A stretch of DNA of 64,000 bases from Colwellia sp. Arc7-635 (lineage in GTDB: Bacteria > Pseudomonadota > Gammaproteobacteria > Enterobacterales > Alteromonadaceae): positions 1,426,001-1,490,000 of the forward strand of contig NZ_CP034660.1 in assembly GCF_003971255.1 (NCBI RefSeq), written 5' to 3'. A program made the position numbers and the translations under genes. A model generated the notes under the pieces. That model made no database searches. It had not been told where the DNA came from and saw only the letters and a program-made list of their open reading frames with translations. Shown one piece after another: positions 26,560 through 38,333 of this stretch. Numbering within the stretch: position 1 is the first letter of the stretch; each line of letters starts with the position of its first letter.

Positions 26560-29500
26560 ATGGCAAAACGTACTGATTTAAAAAGTATCTTGATCTTAGG
26601 CGCTGGTCCAATTGTTATTGGCCAAGCATGTGAGTTCGATTACTCTGGCGCGCAAGCGTGTAAAGCCCTGCGCGAAGAAGGCTACCGAGTTATTCTAGTT
26701 AACTCAAATCCTGCAACGATAATGACCGACCCAGATATGGCTGATGCGACTTACATCGAGCCAATTCACTGGGAAGTTGTTCGCAAGATTATTGAAAAAG
26801 AACGTCCTTGTGCGGTGTTACCGACAATGGGCGGTCAAACGGCATTGAACTGTGCACTTGAGCTTGAAGCTAAAGGCGTATTAAAAGAATTCAACGTTGA
26901 AATGATTGGCGCAACAGCTGATGCAATTGATAAAGCTGAAGACCGTAGTCGTTTCGACAAAGCAATGAAAGCTATTGGCTTAGAAACGCCACGCGCTGAA
27001 ATTGTTCACACTATTGCAGAAGCACATGCAGCAAGTAAAAACTTAGGTTTCCCTTGTATTATTCGCCCATCGTTTACTATGGGTGGCTCGGGTGGCGGTA
27101 TTGCTTATAACCGCGAAGAATTTGATGAAATTTGTACGCGAGGTTTAGATCTTTCTCCAACCTCTGAATTATTGATTGATGAATCATTAATTGGTTGGAA
27201 AGAGTATGAAATGGAAGTGGTTCGCGACAAAAATGATAACTGTATTATTATTTGTTCGATTGAAAACTTTGACCCTATGGGGATTCATACGGGTGATTCA
27301 ATCACGGTTGCACCAGCACAAACCTTAACGGATAAAGAATACCAAATCATGCGTAATGCATCGATTGCGGTATTGCGTGAAATTGGTGTTGAAACAGGTG
27401 GTTCGAACGTACAGTTTGGTATTTGTCCTGACACTGGCCGTATGGTGATTATTGAGATGAACCCACGGGTATCTCGTTCATCAGCATTAGCGTCAAAAGC
27501 GACGGGTTTCCCAATTGCTAAAATTGCTGCGAAATTGGCTGTAGGTTATACGCTTGATGAATTAACAAATGATATTACTGGCGGCGCTACACCAGCATCA
27601 TTTGAACCAACTATCGATTACGTTGTTACTAAAATTCCACGTTTTAACTTTGAAAAATTTGCCGGCTGTGAAGACCGACTAACCACTCAAATGAAATCAG
27701 TGGGCGAAGTAATGGCCATTGGTCGTAACCAACAAGAATCATTGCAAAAAGCATTACGCGGCTTAGAAGTCGGCGTTAATGGTTTTGATCCTATGGTTGA
27801 TGTAACTCAACCTGGTGCTAAAACTAAAATCATGCATGAGCTACAAGAAGCTGGCTCAGACCGTATTTGGTACATCGCTGATGCGTTCCGCTTGGGTTTA
27901 ACGGTTGATGATATTTATCGTTTAACGAAAGTTGACCGTTGGTTCTTAGTACAAATTGAAGACATCATTTTAGAAGAAGCGAAAGTTGCTGAAGGCGGCT
28001 TGAAAATTTTAACATCGACATATTTACGTAAACTAAAACGTAAGGGTTTTGCTGACTCACGTTTAGCTGACCTTATTGGTGTTGCAGAAGCTGAAGTGCG
28101 TAAAAAACGCCATAATGCGAATATTTTCCCAGTGTATAAGCGTGTTGATACTTGTGCGGCTGAGTTTAGTTCAGATACCGCTTACATGTATTCTACTTAC
28201 GATGAAGAATGTGAAGCTAATCCAACCAATAATGAAAAAATCATGATATTGGGTGGCGGTCCAAACCGCATCGGTCAAGGTATCGAATTCGATTACTGTT
28301 GTGTACATGCTGCGCTTGCTTTACGCGAAGACGGTTATGAAACCATTATGGTTAACTGTAACCCTGAAACGGTTTCAACGGATTACGACACATCTGACCG
28401 CTTGTATTTTGAGTCGATTACGTTTGAAGATGTATTAGAAATTGTTCGTGTTGAAAAACCTAAAGGCGTTATTGTGCAATACGGTGGTCAAACACCACTT
28501 AAATTAGCACGTGCTTTAGAAGCGGCTGGCGTACCTATTATTGGTACATCACCAGATGCCATTGATAGAGCAGAAGACCGTGAACGTTTTCAACAAGCGG
28601 TAGACCGTTTAGGTTTATTACAACCTGAAAATGCGACGGTGACTTCTATTGATGAAGCTATGGCGAAAGCTGAAGCGATTGGTTTCCCATTAGTGGTTCG
28701 TCCGTCTTATGTTTTAGGTGGTCGTGCAATGGAAATCGTTTATGACTTAGATGATTTGCGTCGTTACATGACCGAAGCGGTGAGTGTATCGAATGATTCT
28801 CCGGTATTGCTTGATCATTTCCTTGATGATGCCATTGAAGTTGATATTGACGTGGTTTGTGATGGTACAGATGTAGTTGTTGGCGGCATTATGCAACATA
28901 TTGAACAAGCAGGTGTTCACTCAGGTGATTCAGCATGTTCATTACCGGCATACAGCTTAAGCCAAGAAGTACAAGATGTTATGCGCAAGCAAGTGACTGA
29001 CTTAGCATTTGAATTAGGTGTTATTGGCCTAATGAATACGCAAATGGCAGTAAAAGATGGCAAAGTGTACTTAATCGAAGTTAACCCTCGTGCTGCACGT
29101 ACCATTCCGTTTGTATCGAAAGCAACAGCCGTGCCGCTAGCCAAAATTGGTGCGCGTGTAATGGCGGGTAAATCACTGAAAGAACAAGGCATTACTAAGG
29201 AAATTATTCCACCGTATTTCTCTGTTAAAGAAGTGGTTATTCCGTTCAATAAATTCCACGGTAGTGACCCATTAGTTGGACCAGAAATGCGTTCAACTGG
29301 TGAAGTGATGGGCGTTGGTGATACCTTTGAAGAAGCATATGCTAAAGCTAACTTAGGTGCTGGTGTATCTGTACCAAAAGATGGTCGTGCCTTAATTTCA
29401 GTACGTCACAGCGATAAAGGCCGTGTTGTTGAGCTAGGCAAGCAAATGGTTGCTTTAGGTTACGAATTAGATGCAACTCACGGTACGGCGATTATTCTTG

Positions 29501-29778
29501 GTGAAGCTAATATTCCTTGTCGTTTGGTGAATAAAGTACACGAAGGTCGTCCTCATATTCTTGATAGAATTAAGAACGGTGAGTACAGCTACATTATCAA
29601 TACGACAGAAGGCCGTAAGGCGATTGAAGATTCTAAAGTATTACGTGGTGGTGCTTTACGTTACAAAGTCGCATATACTACAACTCTGAACGCTGCATTT
29701 GCTGCCTGTCAATCACATGCTGCAGATGATCGTAATATCGTAACCTCAATACAAGAGTTACATAAACGTTGTAAGTAA
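26560..29778 (+). CDS. carB: Carbamoyl-phosphate synthase large subunit
   Basis: CarB makes carbamoyl phosphate from bicarbonate, ammonia and two ATP. The 1072-residue protein holds the two homologous ATP-grasp halves. Both begin with a similar loop ([21 protein letters not shown] and [20 protein letters not shown], each about 20 residues), separated by about 550 residues. The glycine-rich ATP loops [10 protein letters not shown] and GGRAMEIVY and the C-terminal MGS-like allosteric domain (about residues 935-1072) follow. It is complete and forms an operon with carA. Confidence 0.98.
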   Translation: MAKRTDLKSILILGAGPIVIGQACEFDYSGAQACKALREEGYRVILVNSNPATIMTDPDMADATYIEPIHWEVVRKIIEKERPCAVLPTMGGQTALNCALELEAKGVLKEFNVEMIGATADAIDKAEDRSRFDKAMKAIGLETPRAEIVHTIAEAHAASKNLGFPCIIRPSFTMGGSGGGIAYNREEFDEICTRGLDLSPTSELLIDESLIGWKEYEMEVVRDKNDNCIIICSIENFDPMGIHTGDSITVAPAQTLTDKEYQIMRNASIAVLREIGVETGGSNVQFGICPDTGRMVIIEMNPRVSRSSALASKATGFPIAKIAAKLAVGYTLDELTNDITGGATPASFEPTIDYVVTKIPRFNFEKFAGCEDRLTTQMKSVGEVMAIGRNQQESLQKALRGLEVGVNGFDPMVDVTQPGAKTKIMHELQEAGSDRIWYIADAFRLGLTVDDIYRLTKVDRWFLVQIEDIILEEAKVAEGGLKILTSTYLRKLKRKGFADSRLADLIGVAEAEVRKKRHNANIFPVYKRVDTCAAEFSSDTAYMYSTYDEECEANPTNNEKIMILGGGPNRIGQGIEFDYCCVHAALALREDGYETIMVNCNPETVSTDYDTSDRLYFESITFEDVLEIVRVEKPKGVIVQYGGQTPLKLARALEAAGVPIIGTSPDAIDRAEDRERFQQAVDRLGLLQPENATVTSIDEAMAKAEAIGFPLVVRPSYVLGGRAMEIVYDLDDLRRYMTEAVSVSNDSPVLLDHFLDDAIEVDIDVVCDGTDVVVGGIMQHIEQAGVHSGDSACSLPAYSLSQEVQDVMRKQVTDLAFELGVIGLMNTQMAVKDGKVYLIEVNPRAARTIPFVSKATAVPLAKIGARVMAGKSLKEQGITKEIIPPYFSVKEVVIPFNKFHGSDPLVGPEMRSTGEVMGVGDTFEEAYAKANLGAGVSVPKDGRALISVRHSDKGRVVELGKQMVALGYELDATHGTAIILGEANIPCRLVNKVHEGRPHILDRIKNGEYSYIINTTEGRKAIEDSKVLRGGALRYKVAYTTTLNAAFAACQSHAADDRNIVTSIQELHKRCK

Positions 29779-29876
29779 GCAGCATGATAAATGAATTTGC
29801 TCACTGTATGAGGCGAGCATAAAGCCTGATAAAAGCGCAAATTCATTTTAAATTTTATGTAAGCGAATTATTTTCA

Positions 29877-29923
29877 AAAGGTGGTTGCCTACGACTCGTC
29901 GTATAGGTAGGCCGCCTTTCTTG
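29877..29923 (+). terminator. Long hairpin between carB and greA
   Basis: AAAGGTGG pairs with CCGCCTTT (one wobble), and inside it GCCTACGAC pairs imperfectly with GTCGTATAGG. The stem is followed by TTTCTTGTT. It is probably the carAB terminator or an attenuator before greA, 20 bp upstream of the greA start. Confidence 0.65.
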
Positions 29924-29942
29924 TTAGAAAAAGAAGAGTAAA

Positions 29943-30419
29943 ATGACAAAATATCCAATGACACTGTTAGGTGCTGAGCAATTAAAAGAAGAACTCAGAA
30001 TTTTAAAAACGGAAAAACGTCCGCGTATAGTCAAAGATATTGCCACGGCTCGTGAGCATGGCGATTTAAAAGAAAACGCAGAGTATCATGCCGCTAAAGA
30101 AGAACAGGGCTTCTGTGAAGGTCGTATTCAAGATATTGAAGGCCGTCTTTGTAATGCACAAGTTATTGATATAACGGCAATACCTAACCGTGGCAAAGTG
30201 ATCTTCGGTACAACAGTAAAGCTATTAAATCTTGATACTGACGTTGAAGTGACTTATAAAATTGTTGGTGATGATGAAGCAGACTTCAAAACGGGTCGTA
30301 TTTCATTAAATTCACCTATTGCCCGTGGTTTAATTGGCAAAGAAGTTGATACTGAAATAGAGATCACTACACCAGGTGGTGTGGTTGAATATGAAATAAT
30401 TGCTGTAGAGCATATCTAG
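29943..30419 (+). CDS. greA: Transcription elongation factor GreA
   Basis: GreA rescues backtracked RNA polymerase by stimulating cleavage of the nascent RNA. The 158-residue length is standard. The N-terminal coiled coil carries the basic/acidic tip motif [24 protein letters not shown] in two short blocks, and the C-terminal FKBP-like domain contains the typical [15 protein letters not shown]-like segment (here [16 protein letters not shown]). It follows carB, as in other gammaproteobacteria. Confidence 0.97.
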   Translation: MTKYPMTLLGAEQLKEELRILKTEKRPRIVKDIATAREHGDLKENAEYHAAKEEQGFCEGRIQDIEGRLCNAQVIDITAIPNRGKVIFGTTVKLLNLDTDVEVTYKIVGDDEADFKTGRISLNSPIARGLIGKEVDTEIEITTPGGVVEYEIIAVEHI

Positions 30420-30578
30420 TACCTGATACCTAGTATCTATGTCTCGTGCTTAGCATCAACTACTAATCATTGGATACACAAGCTAGGCGCACTTGATATT
30501 GATTAAGTAGCTATATAGGTAGCTATTAAGTAGTTAATAGCTACTTGTTAGGTCTTTCTTAAGTGCTCATTAGGTATT

Positions 30579-30606
30579 GCCTGCTATAACATAAGCAGGC
30601 TATTTT
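30579..30606 (+). terminator. Probable greA terminator
   Basis: GCCTGCT and AGCAGGC form a 7-bp perfect stem with an 8-nt loop and are followed by TATTTTG. It lies between the convergent greA and rhodanese genes, about 160 bp after greA. Confidence 0.65.
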
Positions 30607-30666
30607 GATTAAACCAGTCGTTTTTAAGTAAATAATTTAGTTTAATAACTTTATTATTCTTATAAA

Positions 30667-31011
30667 TTACTGGTTTTTTTGTGCCTGACAAACGTCGTTA
30701 TGCGGGCAGCTGATCGCTTTGACATTTTTATAGCCTATACGTTGCAGTTGCTCAGCCGCTAGAGTTGCACGACCACCAGAGGCGCAATGAACATAAATTT
30801 CCATGTCTGAGTCAGGACAGTGCTGCGCAATGTTCATTTCTAGTACACCACGTGGGATTTGTAATGAGTTAGCAACAGGAGAGTTAGCACATTCTGCTGG
30901 CTCTCTAACATCGATGAATGTGGCATTTTTTTGAGTAAAAGCTTGCGCTGCGCTAACACATTGCACTGACTTTTTAGCTTGTGAAACTAGTTCCGGTACC
31001 GATAAAATCAT
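30667..31011 (-). CDS. Single-domain rhodanese-like protein
   Basis: The 114-residue product (from the ATG at 31011, with GAGG upstream; an earlier in-frame start adds 13 residues) is one rhodanese domain. It has the FIDVREPAEC block and the active-site loop VHCASGGRA, whose CxxGxR form (catalytic C76) resembles GlpE/PspE-type sulfurtransferases. It would carry a persulfide and move sulfur to cyanide or a biological acceptor. There is no signal peptide, so it is cytoplasmic. It is transcribed alone, convergent with greA. The physiological acceptor is unknown. Confidence 0.88.
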   Translation of the reverse strand: MILSVPELVSQAKKSVQCVSAAQAFTQKNATFIDVREPAECANSPVANSLQIPRGVLEMNIAQHCPDSDMEIYVHCASGGRATLAAEQLQRIGYKNVKAISCPHNDVCQAQKNQ

Positions 31012-31213
31012 TTTAAAGCCTCTTTTTATGCTTAATTTAATCATTAGCATTCTATGCTAAGTCTAAAATATTGTATATTAGTTTTTTCTAATGTACATTT
31101 TTGAGCTTTAAAACTTAAGTTTTTAGCTTTAATCGTAAGAAAATTTGAGGCTATTTAAATTACTATTAGATGAGAACGCCAAGCCACTTTTTAAACAAGA
31201 TAAAAAATAGCTA

Positions 31214-31236
31214 CAAAAAAAGGGCAGAAGCCCTTT
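31214..31236 (-). terminator. Intrinsic terminator of yhbY
   Basis: On the minus strand AAAGGGC and GCCCTTT form a short stem with a TTCT loop, followed by a run of T. It is 27 bp downstream of the yhbY stop codon. Confidence 0.88.
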
Positions 31237-31262
31237 AATTAATTACCAAGCATTTAAATAAA

Positions 31263-31559
31263 TTAAAGTTTTGGAATGCGTATTTTCTTTTCTTCCGTTG
31301 CACGGAAAATAATTAAGGTTTTACCGATAACTTGCACTTTAGTTGAGTTTGTTTCACGACAAATCGCGTCAACAATCAGTGCTTTATTCTCACGGTCATC
31401 AGTAGGAATTTTAATTTTGATTAATTCATGATGATTTAAAGCAAAGTCGACTTCTGCAACTACAGCTTCGGTAAGACCGTTATTACCTAGTAATACAACG
31501 GGTTTAAGGCTATGTGCTAGGCCTTTTAAATATTGAATTTGTTTATTATTTAAGTTCAT
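31263..31559 (-). CDS. yhbY: Ribosome-associated CRM-domain RNA-binding protein YhbY
   Basis: YhbY binds pre-50S ribosomal particles and helps large-subunit assembly. The 98-residue product is a single CRM (KH-like) domain with LKGLAHSLKPVVLLGNNGLTEAV, HHELIKIKIP and the C-terminal GKTLIIFRA. The inner ATG is preferred because the preceding TTG-TTA codons lack a ribosome binding site. It is divergent from rlmE, the usual arrangement in gammaproteobacteria. Confidence 0.94.
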   Translation of the reverse strand: MNLNNKQIQYLKGLAHSLKPVVLLGNNGLTEAVVAEVDFALNHHELIKIKIPTDDRENKALIVDAICRETNSTKVQVIGKTLIIFRATEEKKIRIPKL

Positions 31560-31771
31560 TAACAATTTTCGTTACAAGTTAGCTTGAATTATCGCTATTT
31601 TACCTCCATCTAGTTTGTAATACTAATATTGTTTACAAAGTGACAGCTTTTTAACGTACTTTTATGGTTTATTTTTAGTTAATATAGCCACTGCGTTATT
31701 TTAGTGGCCAATAAACGTAATAATCATAAATAATTTACGCTTTAAATAGCATAACTATATAAGTGGATTGA

Positions 31772-32401
31772 ATGAGTAAGAATAAAGTCAGTGTTAGTAG
31801 TGCTCGGTGGTTAAAAGAGCATTTCGATGATGAATATGTAAAAAAAGCACAACGTTTAGGGCTTCGCTCTCGTGCTGTGTTTAAAATTGAAGAGATAAAC
31901 ATAAAAGACAAACTAATCAAACCAGGTATGAAAGTGGTTGATTTAGGTGCGGCTCCCGGTGGTTGGTCTGAATACGCTACGAAAGTAGTTGGTGATAACG
32001 GACAAGTCGTTGCATGTGATATTTTAGCGATGGACCCAATTGCAGGGGTTGAATTTCTGCAAGGTGATTTTCGTGAAGAAGCCGTACTAGATGCTTTGTT
32101 AACTCGAATTAATGGTAAAAATATTGATGTTGTTATGTCTGACATGGCAGCAAATTTTACCGGTAATGATGCTGCAGACGCGGCCCGAAGCATGTATTTA
32201 GTGGAACTAGCACTGGATATGTGCAATCAAGTTTTAAAGAAAAATGGCGCTTTTGTAGTGAAAGTGTTTCAAGGAGAAGGCTTTGAGCAATTTATGAAAG
32301 ATGCTCGAGCCGCATTTAAAACGGTTAGAACTCGTAAGCCTGAATCATCACGAGCTCGTTCGCGCGAAGTTTATCTTGTGGCGACCGGCTTTAAATTGTA
32401 G
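31772..32401 (+). CDS. rlmE: 23S rRNA (uridine-2'-O)-methyltransferase RlmE
   Basis: RlmE (FtsJ/RrmJ) methylates the 2'-OH of U2552 in the A loop of 23S rRNA, a late step of 50S assembly. The 209-residue protein has the SAM loop [13 protein letters not shown] and the catalytic tetrad K38, D124, K164 and E199 at the same positions as in the E. coli enzyme. It is divergent from yhbY and precedes ftsH by 58 bp, as in E. coli. Confidence 0.98.
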   Translation: MSKNKVSVSSARWLKEHFDDEYVKKAQRLGLRSRAVFKIEEINIKDKLIKPGMKVVDLGAAPGGWSEYATKVVGDNGQVVACDILAMDPIAGVEFLQGDFREEAVLDALLTRINGKNIDVVMSDMAANFTGNDAADAARSMYLVELALDMCNQVLKKNGAFVVKVFQGEGFEQFMKDARAAFKTVRTRKPESSRARSREVYLVATGFKL

Positions 32402-32459
32402 TAAATTAGGTGCAATTAATTCATCGCACCATTTTGAACATTAGCAAGAGGTCATTAAG

Positions 32460-34421
32460 TTGAGCGATATGGCAAAAAATCTTATTTTATGGTTAGTTAT
32501 TGCAGTTGTACTAATGTCTGTTTTCCAAAGTTTTACACCGGGAAGCAGCAATGAACAACAAGTAGATTACACTCGATTTATCCAAGACGTACGTCAAGGA
32601 CAAATTAGAGAAGCGGACGTCGATAGAAATGGCGTTATTAAAGGCATTAAAAGTAGCGGTGAAAACTTCGTTACTGTCATCCCTGGTGGCTACGATCGTG
32701 ATTTAATTAACGATTTAGTTAAGCAAGGTGTTAAAGCATCTGGCGAATTACCGGAAGAACCTAGTTTCTTAATGACAATTTTTGTCTCTTGGTTCCCAAT
32801 GATTTTGTTAATTGGTGTATGGATTTTCTTCATGCGTCAAATGCAAGGTGGGGGCGGTAAGGGCGCAATGAGTTTCGGTAAATCGAAAGCGCGCTTATTA
32901 GGCGAAGATCAAATTAAAATCACTTTTGCCGACGTTGCAGGTTGTGACGAAGCAAAAGAAGAAGTTTCTGAGTTAGTTGATTACCTCAAAGAGCCTTCAC
33001 GCTTTCAAAAACTTGGTGGTCGTATTCCATCGGGTGTATTGTTAGTTGGACAGCCAGGTACGGGTAAAACCTTGTTAGCTAAAGCCATTGCTGGTGAAGC
33101 TAAAGTACCTTTCTTTACCATTTCTGGTTCAGACTTTGTTGAAATGTTTGTCGGTGTTGGTGCTTCTCGTGTTCGTGATATGTTCGAACAAGCGAAGAAA
33201 GCCGCGCCTTGTATTATCTTTATCGATGAAATCGATGCTGTAGGCCGCCAACGTGGTGCAGGTATGGGTGGCGGTAACGATGAACGCGAACAAACACTAA
33301 ACCAAATGTTAGTTGAAATGGATGGTTTTGAAGGTAATGAAGGCGTTATTGTTATTGCCGCGACTAACCGTCCTGACGTATTAGATCCAGCCTTGCTTCG
33401 TCCTGGCCGTTTTGACCGTCAAGTCACTGTTGGTTTACCTGATATTCGTGGTCGCGAACAAATTTTGAAAGTGCATATGCGCAAAGTACCGTTAGGCGAT
33501 GATGTTAAAGCATCAGTTATTGCTCGTGGTACTCCTGGTTTTTCAGGTGCTGATTTAGCTAACTTAGTTAACGAAGCGGCTCTATTTGCTGCACGTTCAG
33601 CGCGTCGCGTTGTTGGTATGGCAGAATTTGAAAAAGCAAAAGACAAAATTATGATGGGCTCTGAACGTCGATCGATGGTGATGAACGATGCAGAGAAAGA
33701 GATGACTGCTTATCATGAAGCTGGTCACGCCATTGTTGGTCGCTTAGTGCCAGATCATGACCCTGTTTATAAGGTAAGTATTATGCCACGCGGACGTGCG
33801 TTAGGCGTTACTATGTACTTACCTGAACAAGACAGATTCAGTCATAGTAAACAGCATTTAGAAAGCAATATTTCATCTTTATATGGTGGTCGTATTGCTG
33901 AAGAAATGATTTACGGTTTCGATAAAGTATCTACTGGTGCTTCAAACGATATTGAACGTGCGACACAACTTGCTCGTAAAATGGTAACACAATGGGGCTT
34001 TTCTCAAAAAATGGGTCCTATGCTATTTGCTGAAGAAGAAGGTGAAGTATTTTTAGGTAGAACATCATCTAAATCGTTAAATATGTCTGACGAAACTGCA
34101 CGTGCTATTGATGAAGAAATTAAAGACTTTGTTAATCGTAACTATGAACGTGCAGCGACTATCTTAAAAGAGAATGAAGATATTCTACATGCAATGAAAG
34201 ACGCATTAATGGAATATGAAACTATTGATGCATTGCAAGTTGATGACTTAATGAATCGTACTAAAGTTCGCCCACCAGCAGACTTTGACGCATCAGGCTC
34301 TGACGATAAGTCAGACAATAATGCCGATTCTAGTAAACCATCAGCGAAAACAGACGATAGTCAAAAAGAATCTAACGAGCCAACAAGCTCAAATGATACT
34401 TCGGATGTCCCTGTTAAGTAG
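32460..34421 (+). CDS. ftsH: ATP-dependent zinc metalloprotease FtsH
   Basis: FtsH is the essential membrane AAA+ protease that degrades LpxC, sigma-32 and misassembled membrane proteins. Helices lie at about residues 6-24 and 103-124, around a small periplasmic domain. The AAA domain has Walker A GQPGTGKT (197-204), Walker [10 protein letters not shown] and the [20 protein letters not shown]. The protease has the zinc site HEAGH (419-423). The Ser/Asp-rich tail is disordered. The start is taken as the TTG at 32460 with GAGG upstream; an ATG three codons later is possible. A terminator follows at 34440. Confidence 0.98.
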   Translation: MSDMAKNLILWLVIAVVLMSVFQSFTPGSSNEQQVDYTRFIQDVRQGQIREADVDRNGVIKGIKSSGENFVTVIPGGYDRDLINDLVKQGVKASGELPEEPSFLMTIFVSWFPMILLIGVWIFFMRQMQGGGGKGAMSFGKSKARLLGEDQIKITFADVAGCDEAKEEVSELVDYLKEPSRFQKLGGRIPSGVLLVGQPGTGKTLLAKAIAGEAKVPFFTISGSDFVEMFVGVGASRVRDMFEQAKKAAPCIIFIDEIDAVGRQRGAGMGGGNDEREQTLNQMLVEMDGFEGNEGVIVIAATNRPDVLDPALLRPGRFDRQVTVGLPDIRGREQILKVHMRKVPLGDDVKASVIARGTPGFSGADLANLVNEAALFAARSARRVVGMAEFEKAKDKIMMGSERRSMVMNDAEKEMTAYHEAGHAIVGRLVPDHDPVYKVSIMPRGRALGVTMYLPEQDRFSHSKQHLESNISSLYGGRIAEEMIYGFDKVSTGASNDIERATQLARKMVTQWGFSQKMGPMLFAEEEGEVFLGRTSSKSLNMSDETARAIDEEIKDFVNRNYERAATILKENEDILHAMKDALMEYETIDALQVDDLMNRTKVRPPADFDASGSDDKSDNNADSSKPSAKTDDSQKESNEPTSSNDTSDVPVK

Positions 34422-34439
34422 TTAATCAAGACTCTATCT

Positions 34440-34497
34440 AAAGCCTCAATGGTTTGAATCAATTGATTTAATCCCTATTGAGGCTTTATTATTTTAG
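34440..34497 (+). terminator. Terminator after ftsH
   Basis: AAAGCCTCAAT and ATTGAGGCTTT form an 11-bp perfect stem with a 26-nt loop and are followed by ATTATTTT. It separates ftsH from folP. Confidence 0.8.
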
Positions 34498-34670
34498 CCT
34501 TTGAATATTGTATGGCGGTAGTTAAAGGCTAGCGTAATAAAATGCTAAATTAGTAAGGTTCTGCTCTACTGCTCTAACAAAGTACTGATTTACAAAATAC
34601 TGAGTTGGCAAAGTAAAAGCATAACCAAGTTAAAATTTAGTAACATCACAGTTTAAATGAAGAGAATAAA

Positions 34671-35519
34671 GTGCTCAATCAACTTAATTGTCCCAATTCA
34701 ACATTAGATTTATCAACACCACAAGTGATGGGGATTCTTAATGTTACTCCTGATTCTTTCTCTGATGGTGGCAAGTTTGCTCACTTTGAGCATGCCTTAG
34801 CGCAAGTTGAACGCATGATTGCTGATGGTGCGACTATTATTGATATTGGTGGTGAGTCAACACGACCTGGCGCGCTAGTGGTTAGTGATGAAGACGAATT
34901 AGCTCGAGTTATTCCTATTTTAAAAGCGATTAAACAACGCTTTAATGTTTTTGTTTCTATCGATACCAGTAAAGTTTCAGTAATGAACGCTGCGATAGCC
35001 GCAGGTGCAGATATTATTAATGATGTGCGCGCATTACAAAATGAAGGTTGCTTAGCCGCAGTCGCGCAAAGTAATGTTCCGGTTTGTTTAATGCACATGC
35101 AAGGTTTACCTCAAACCATGCAAGACAGCCCAAGCTATGACAATGTTATGGCTGAGATAGAGGCGTTTTTTCACCAACGCATTGAGGCTTGTGTTGATGC
35201 TGGTATTGCTCGTGAACGTATCATACTCGATCCAGGTTTTGGTTTTGGTAAAACACTAGAGCAAAACTTTCATTTGCTCGCTAACTTATCATTATTTCGT
35301 CAATTTGACTTGCCTTTGTTAGCCGGATTATCGCGTAAATCTATGCTAGGCAATCTATTAGGACGAGACGTTGAACAACGCCTCGCTGGCAGCATAAGTG
35401 CTGCAGTTCTTGCTGCGCAACAAGGCGCACATATTATTCGTGTTCACGATGTTCAAGCGACCGTGGACGCATTAAAAGTATTAAAAGCCGTAACTGCTCA
35501 TCAAAAAATAACTGATTAA
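34671..35519 (+). CDS. folP: Dihydropteroate synthase
   Basis: FolP condenses p-aminobenzoate with dihydropterin pyrophosphate in folate synthesis and is the sulfonamide target. The 282-residue protein begins at a GTG and has the signature blocks MGILNVTPDSFSDGG, IDIGGESTRPGA, INDVRA, and LLAGLSRKSMLG. glmM follows at 67 bp, the usual folP-glmM pair. Confidence 0.97.
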   Translation: MLNQLNCPNSTLDLSTPQVMGILNVTPDSFSDGGKFAHFEHALAQVERMIADGATIIDIGGESTRPGALVVSDEDELARVIPILKAIKQRFNVFVSIDTSKVSVMNAAIAAGADIINDVRALQNEGCLAAVAQSNVPVCLMHMQGLPQTMQDSPSYDNVMAEIEAFFHQRIEACVDAGIARERIILDPGFGFGKTLEQNFHLLANLSLFRQFDLPLLAGLSRKSMLGNLLGRDVEQRLAGSISAAVLAAQQGAHIIRVHDVQATVDALKVLKAVTAHQKITD

Positions 35520-35585
35520 GCAATTAGGCATAATTATTCGCATTAAAATGCTGATGCCAACGTGCATAGCAAAAGGGAGAAAATA

Positions 35586-36923
35586 ATGTCAGAAAGAAGA
35601 TACTTCGGTACCGATGGAATTCGCGGTCTAGTTGGCCAATACCCAATTACACCTCAGTTTGTGATGAAGCTAGGCTATGCTGCAGGGCGTGTACTCGCTG
35701 CACAAGGCACTAAAAAAGTGTTAATTGGTAAAGACACGCGTATTTCCGGTTACATGCTAGAGTCTGCATTGGAAGCGGGCTTTTCTGCTGCCGGTATTGA
35801 TGTTGGATTATTAGGTCCTATGCCGACACCCGGTATTGCTTATTTAACTAAAACATTCCGTGCTGAAGCGGGCATTGTGATCAGTGCTTCACATAATCCA
35901 TTTTACGATAACGGTATTAAGTTTTTCTCTCAAGACGGACAAAAATTACCTGACGATGTAGAGCTAGCGATTGAAGCCGAGCTAGATAAAGAGATGGGCT
36001 GTGTTGAGTCAGCACATTTAGGTAAAGCGAGTCGTATTGTTGATGCTGCAGGTCGTTATATTGAGTTCTGTAAAAGTAACTTTCCAAGCCAATACTCATT
36101 AAAAGGTATGAAAATAGTCGTCGATTGTGCCAATGGTGCAACATATCATATTGCGCCAAATGTTTTTCGTGAGCTAGGCGCAGAGGTTATTGAGATTGGC
36201 GTTTCACCAAATGGTACCAACATTAACCATGAATGTGGCGCCACTTCTATGGCGGCAATTAGTGCTGCGGTTGTTGAGCATCAAGCGGACTTAGGTATCG
36301 CCCTTGATGGCGATGGCGACCGTTTAATGATGGTTGATCATACAGGTTATGTTATTGATGGCGATGAAAGTGTTTATGTTATTGCTTGTAATGATTTGCA
36401 AAATGGCAGTATCGATGGCGGTGTTGTCGGCACACTAATGAGTAATATGGGGCTAGAGCTCGCATTAGCAGATATGGATGTACCATTTGCTCGTAGTAAA
36501 GTCGGTGATCGCTATGTTATGGAAATGCTTAAGCAAAAAGGCTGGAAATTAGGCGCTGAAAATTCAGGGCATGTTATTAACTTAAATCATACGTCTACAG
36601 GTGACGGCATTATCGCGGCATTAAATGTATTAACTGCTGTTTGTAATACCGGTAAAACCTTGTATGAATTACGCCAAGGTATGACAAAATTACCTCAGGT
36701 TTTAGTTAACGTAAGATTTTCTGGTGACAGCGATCCTCTAACCAATGATAGCGTTCTTGCATCGGTAGATAGTGTTAATGAGAAATTAACCGGTCGAGGT
36801 CGTGTTTTATTAAGAAAATCAGGTACTGAACCTTTAATTCGTGTCATGGTAGAAGGCCCTGAGCATGATGAAGTTACCGCCTTGGCACATGAAATTGCCG
36901 ATGCTGTAAAACGCGCTTTTTAG
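35586..36923 (+). CDS. glmM: Phosphoglucosamine mutase
   Basis: GlmM converts glucosamine 6-phosphate to glucosamine 1-phosphate for UDP-GlcNAc, and thus for peptidoglycan and LPS. The start at 35586 has GGGAG upstream and gives 445 residues, the E. coli length. The active-site phosphoserine S102 lies in [12 protein letters not shown], the magnesium loop DGDGDR is at 241-246, and the C-terminal phosphate-binding [12 protein letters not shown] is present. Confidence 0.98.
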   Translation: MSERRYFGTDGIRGLVGQYPITPQFVMKLGYAAGRVLAAQGTKKVLIGKDTRISGYMLESALEAGFSAAGIDVGLLGPMPTPGIAYLTKTFRAEAGIVISASHNPFYDNGIKFFSQDGQKLPDDVELAIEAELDKEMGCVESAHLGKASRIVDAAGRYIEFCKSNFPSQYSLKGMKIVVDCANGATYHIAPNVFRELGAEVIEIGVSPNGTNINHECGATSMAAISAAVVEHQADLGIALDGDGDRLMMVDHTGYVIDGDESVYVIACNDLQNGSIDGGVVGTLMSNMGLELALADMDVPFARSKVGDRYVMEMLKQKGWKLGAENSGHVINLNHTSTGDGIIAALNVLTAVCNTGKTLYELRQGMTKLPQVLVNVRFSGDSDPLTNDSVLASVDSVNEKLTGRGRVLLRKSGTEPLIRVMVEGPEHDEVTALAHEIADAVKRAF

Positions 36924-37050
36924 TCAATAAAACGTGCTTGTTATTATCGGTCGAGCGAATATTGAGCAATTAAACATGATATTGCTTGAAATGCTTGTAT
37001 CTTGCCGGAAGGTTAGTTAATATCTCGCCGCTTTGATTTAGGAATGAAAA

Positions 37051-37818
37051 ATGAATAGACGCGCAATAGTTGCAGCAAACTGGAAAATGAATGGCAGTTT
37101 AGCTTTAGTCAACTCGATGGTTTCAGAGTTAAATAACGTAACGTTAAATGAAAATGTTGAAGTTGTTGTTTGTCCTAGCTTTCCTTACTTAGCGGCATTT
37201 AGCTTAGCAAGCTCAAATGTAAACTTGGCAGCAGCGTTTAGTTTAGGTGCACAAAACCTAAGCGAACAAAGCCAAGGTGCATTTACTGGCGAAGTTTCTA
37301 CATCAATGTTACAAGAAGTTAGTGTTAACTACGTTATTGTTGGGCATTCTGAACGCCGTAGTATATATAAAGAATCAAGCGCTTTAGTTGCAAAAAAAGT
37401 TCAAGTAGCATTAGCTGCTGGCCTTAAGCCTATTTTATGTATAGGCGAGAGTGAAGACGAACGTGTAGCAGAGCAAACCGAAACTGTATTAGCTGCGCAA
37501 TTACAGCCAGTGATTGATGTTATCGGTATTGAAAGATTTGTAGATGTTGTTATTGCGTACGAGCCTGTTTGGGCGATAGGTACTGGAAAAACAGCATCGC
37601 CAGAAATGGCACAAACAACCCATCAATTTATACGCGAATTTATCGCTAAAGTTGATGAAAACGTCGCAGTTAAAGTACCATTGTTGTATGGTGGCAGTGT
37701 CAATGCTAAAAACTGTGAAGAATTATTTGCACAAGCTGATATCGATGGTGGATTAATCGGCGGTGCTAGTTTAAAAGCCGAAGAATTTAAAATAATTTGT
37801 TTGGCAGCAAAGGGATAA
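37051..37818 (+). CDS. tpiA: Triosephosphate isomerase
   Basis: TpiA interconverts dihydroxyacetone phosphate and glyceraldehyde 3-phosphate. The 255-residue protein shows AANWKMNG with the catalytic Lys, the electrophilic His in VIVGHSERR, the catalytic Glu in AYEPVWAIGTGK (followed by loop 6), and the phosphate loop LLYGGSVNAKN. It is located between glmM and secG as in most relatives, and secG follows after 4 bp. Confidence 0.98.
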   Translation: MNRRAIVAANWKMNGSLALVNSMVSELNNVTLNENVEVVVCPSFPYLAAFSLASSNVNLAAAFSLGAQNLSEQSQGAFTGEVSTSMLQEVSVNYVIVGHSERRSIYKESSALVAKKVQVALAAGLKPILCIGESEDERVAEQTETVLAAQLQPVIDVIGIERFVDVVIAYEPVWAIGTGKTASPEMAQTTHQFIREFIAKVDENVAVKVPLLYGGSVNAKNCEELFAQADIDGGLIGGASLKAEEFKIICLAAKG

Positions 37819-37822
37819 TAAA

Positions 37823-38218
37823 ATGTTGTATCAAGTGTTAATTGTAGTGTATTTGATCGTTGCTTTATGTTTGATTGGTTTAGTGCTAATTCAACAAGGT
37901 AAGGGTGCGGATATGGGCGCATCTTTTGGCGCTGGCTCATCAGCTACTATTTTTGGTTCAAGTGGTTCTGGTAACTTCTTAACTAAATCAACTACTTACT
38001 TAGCGATTGCATTCTTCGTGATCAGCTTGGTTTTAGGTAACTTAACAGCTAATCGTGTTAAAGCAGGCGCTGATTTTGATAACCTAGACGTGCCAGCGGG
38101 TCAAGTTGCCCCGGCGACTGATGCAATACCTACTGATAGCGTAGAACCTATGGTAGATAACGCTGATGTACCTGTTAGTGACACAGCAATAAAAAAAGAT
38201 AGCGACGTACCAAACTAG
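37823..38218 (+). CDS. secG: Preprotein translocase subunit SecG
   Basis: SecG is the small subunit of SecYEG and assists protein export. Two hydrophobic helices (about residues 3-22 and 53-70) flank a Gly-rich cytoplasmic loop with the family block LIQQGKGADMGASFGAGSSATIFGS, shown here in part. The C terminus is long and acidic (about 50 residues), longer than in E. coli. It is coupled to tpiA, and tRNA-Leu lies 115 bp downstream, the classical order. Confidence 0.96.
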   Translation: MLYQVLIVVYLIVALCLIGLVLIQQGKGADMGASFGAGSSATIFGSSGSGNFLTKSTTYLAIAFFVISLVLGNLTANRVKAGADFDNLDVPAGQVAPATDAIPTDSVEPMVDNADVPVSDTAIKKDSDVPN

Positions 38219-38333
38219 TTTCACGGTATTTTCCTATTGCTTTGAGGTGTATAACCTTAAAGATTAAGTTAGCTGATTAACCTCAATATTAGCAAAATAA
38301 CTTATAAATAAATTCGTATAAATTTAGTATTGC

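Noticed and set aside
31735-32226. 163-codon frame antisense to rlmE
   Set aside because: rlmE is complete with its catalytic tetrad; the antisense frame has biased composition and no homology that I recognise.
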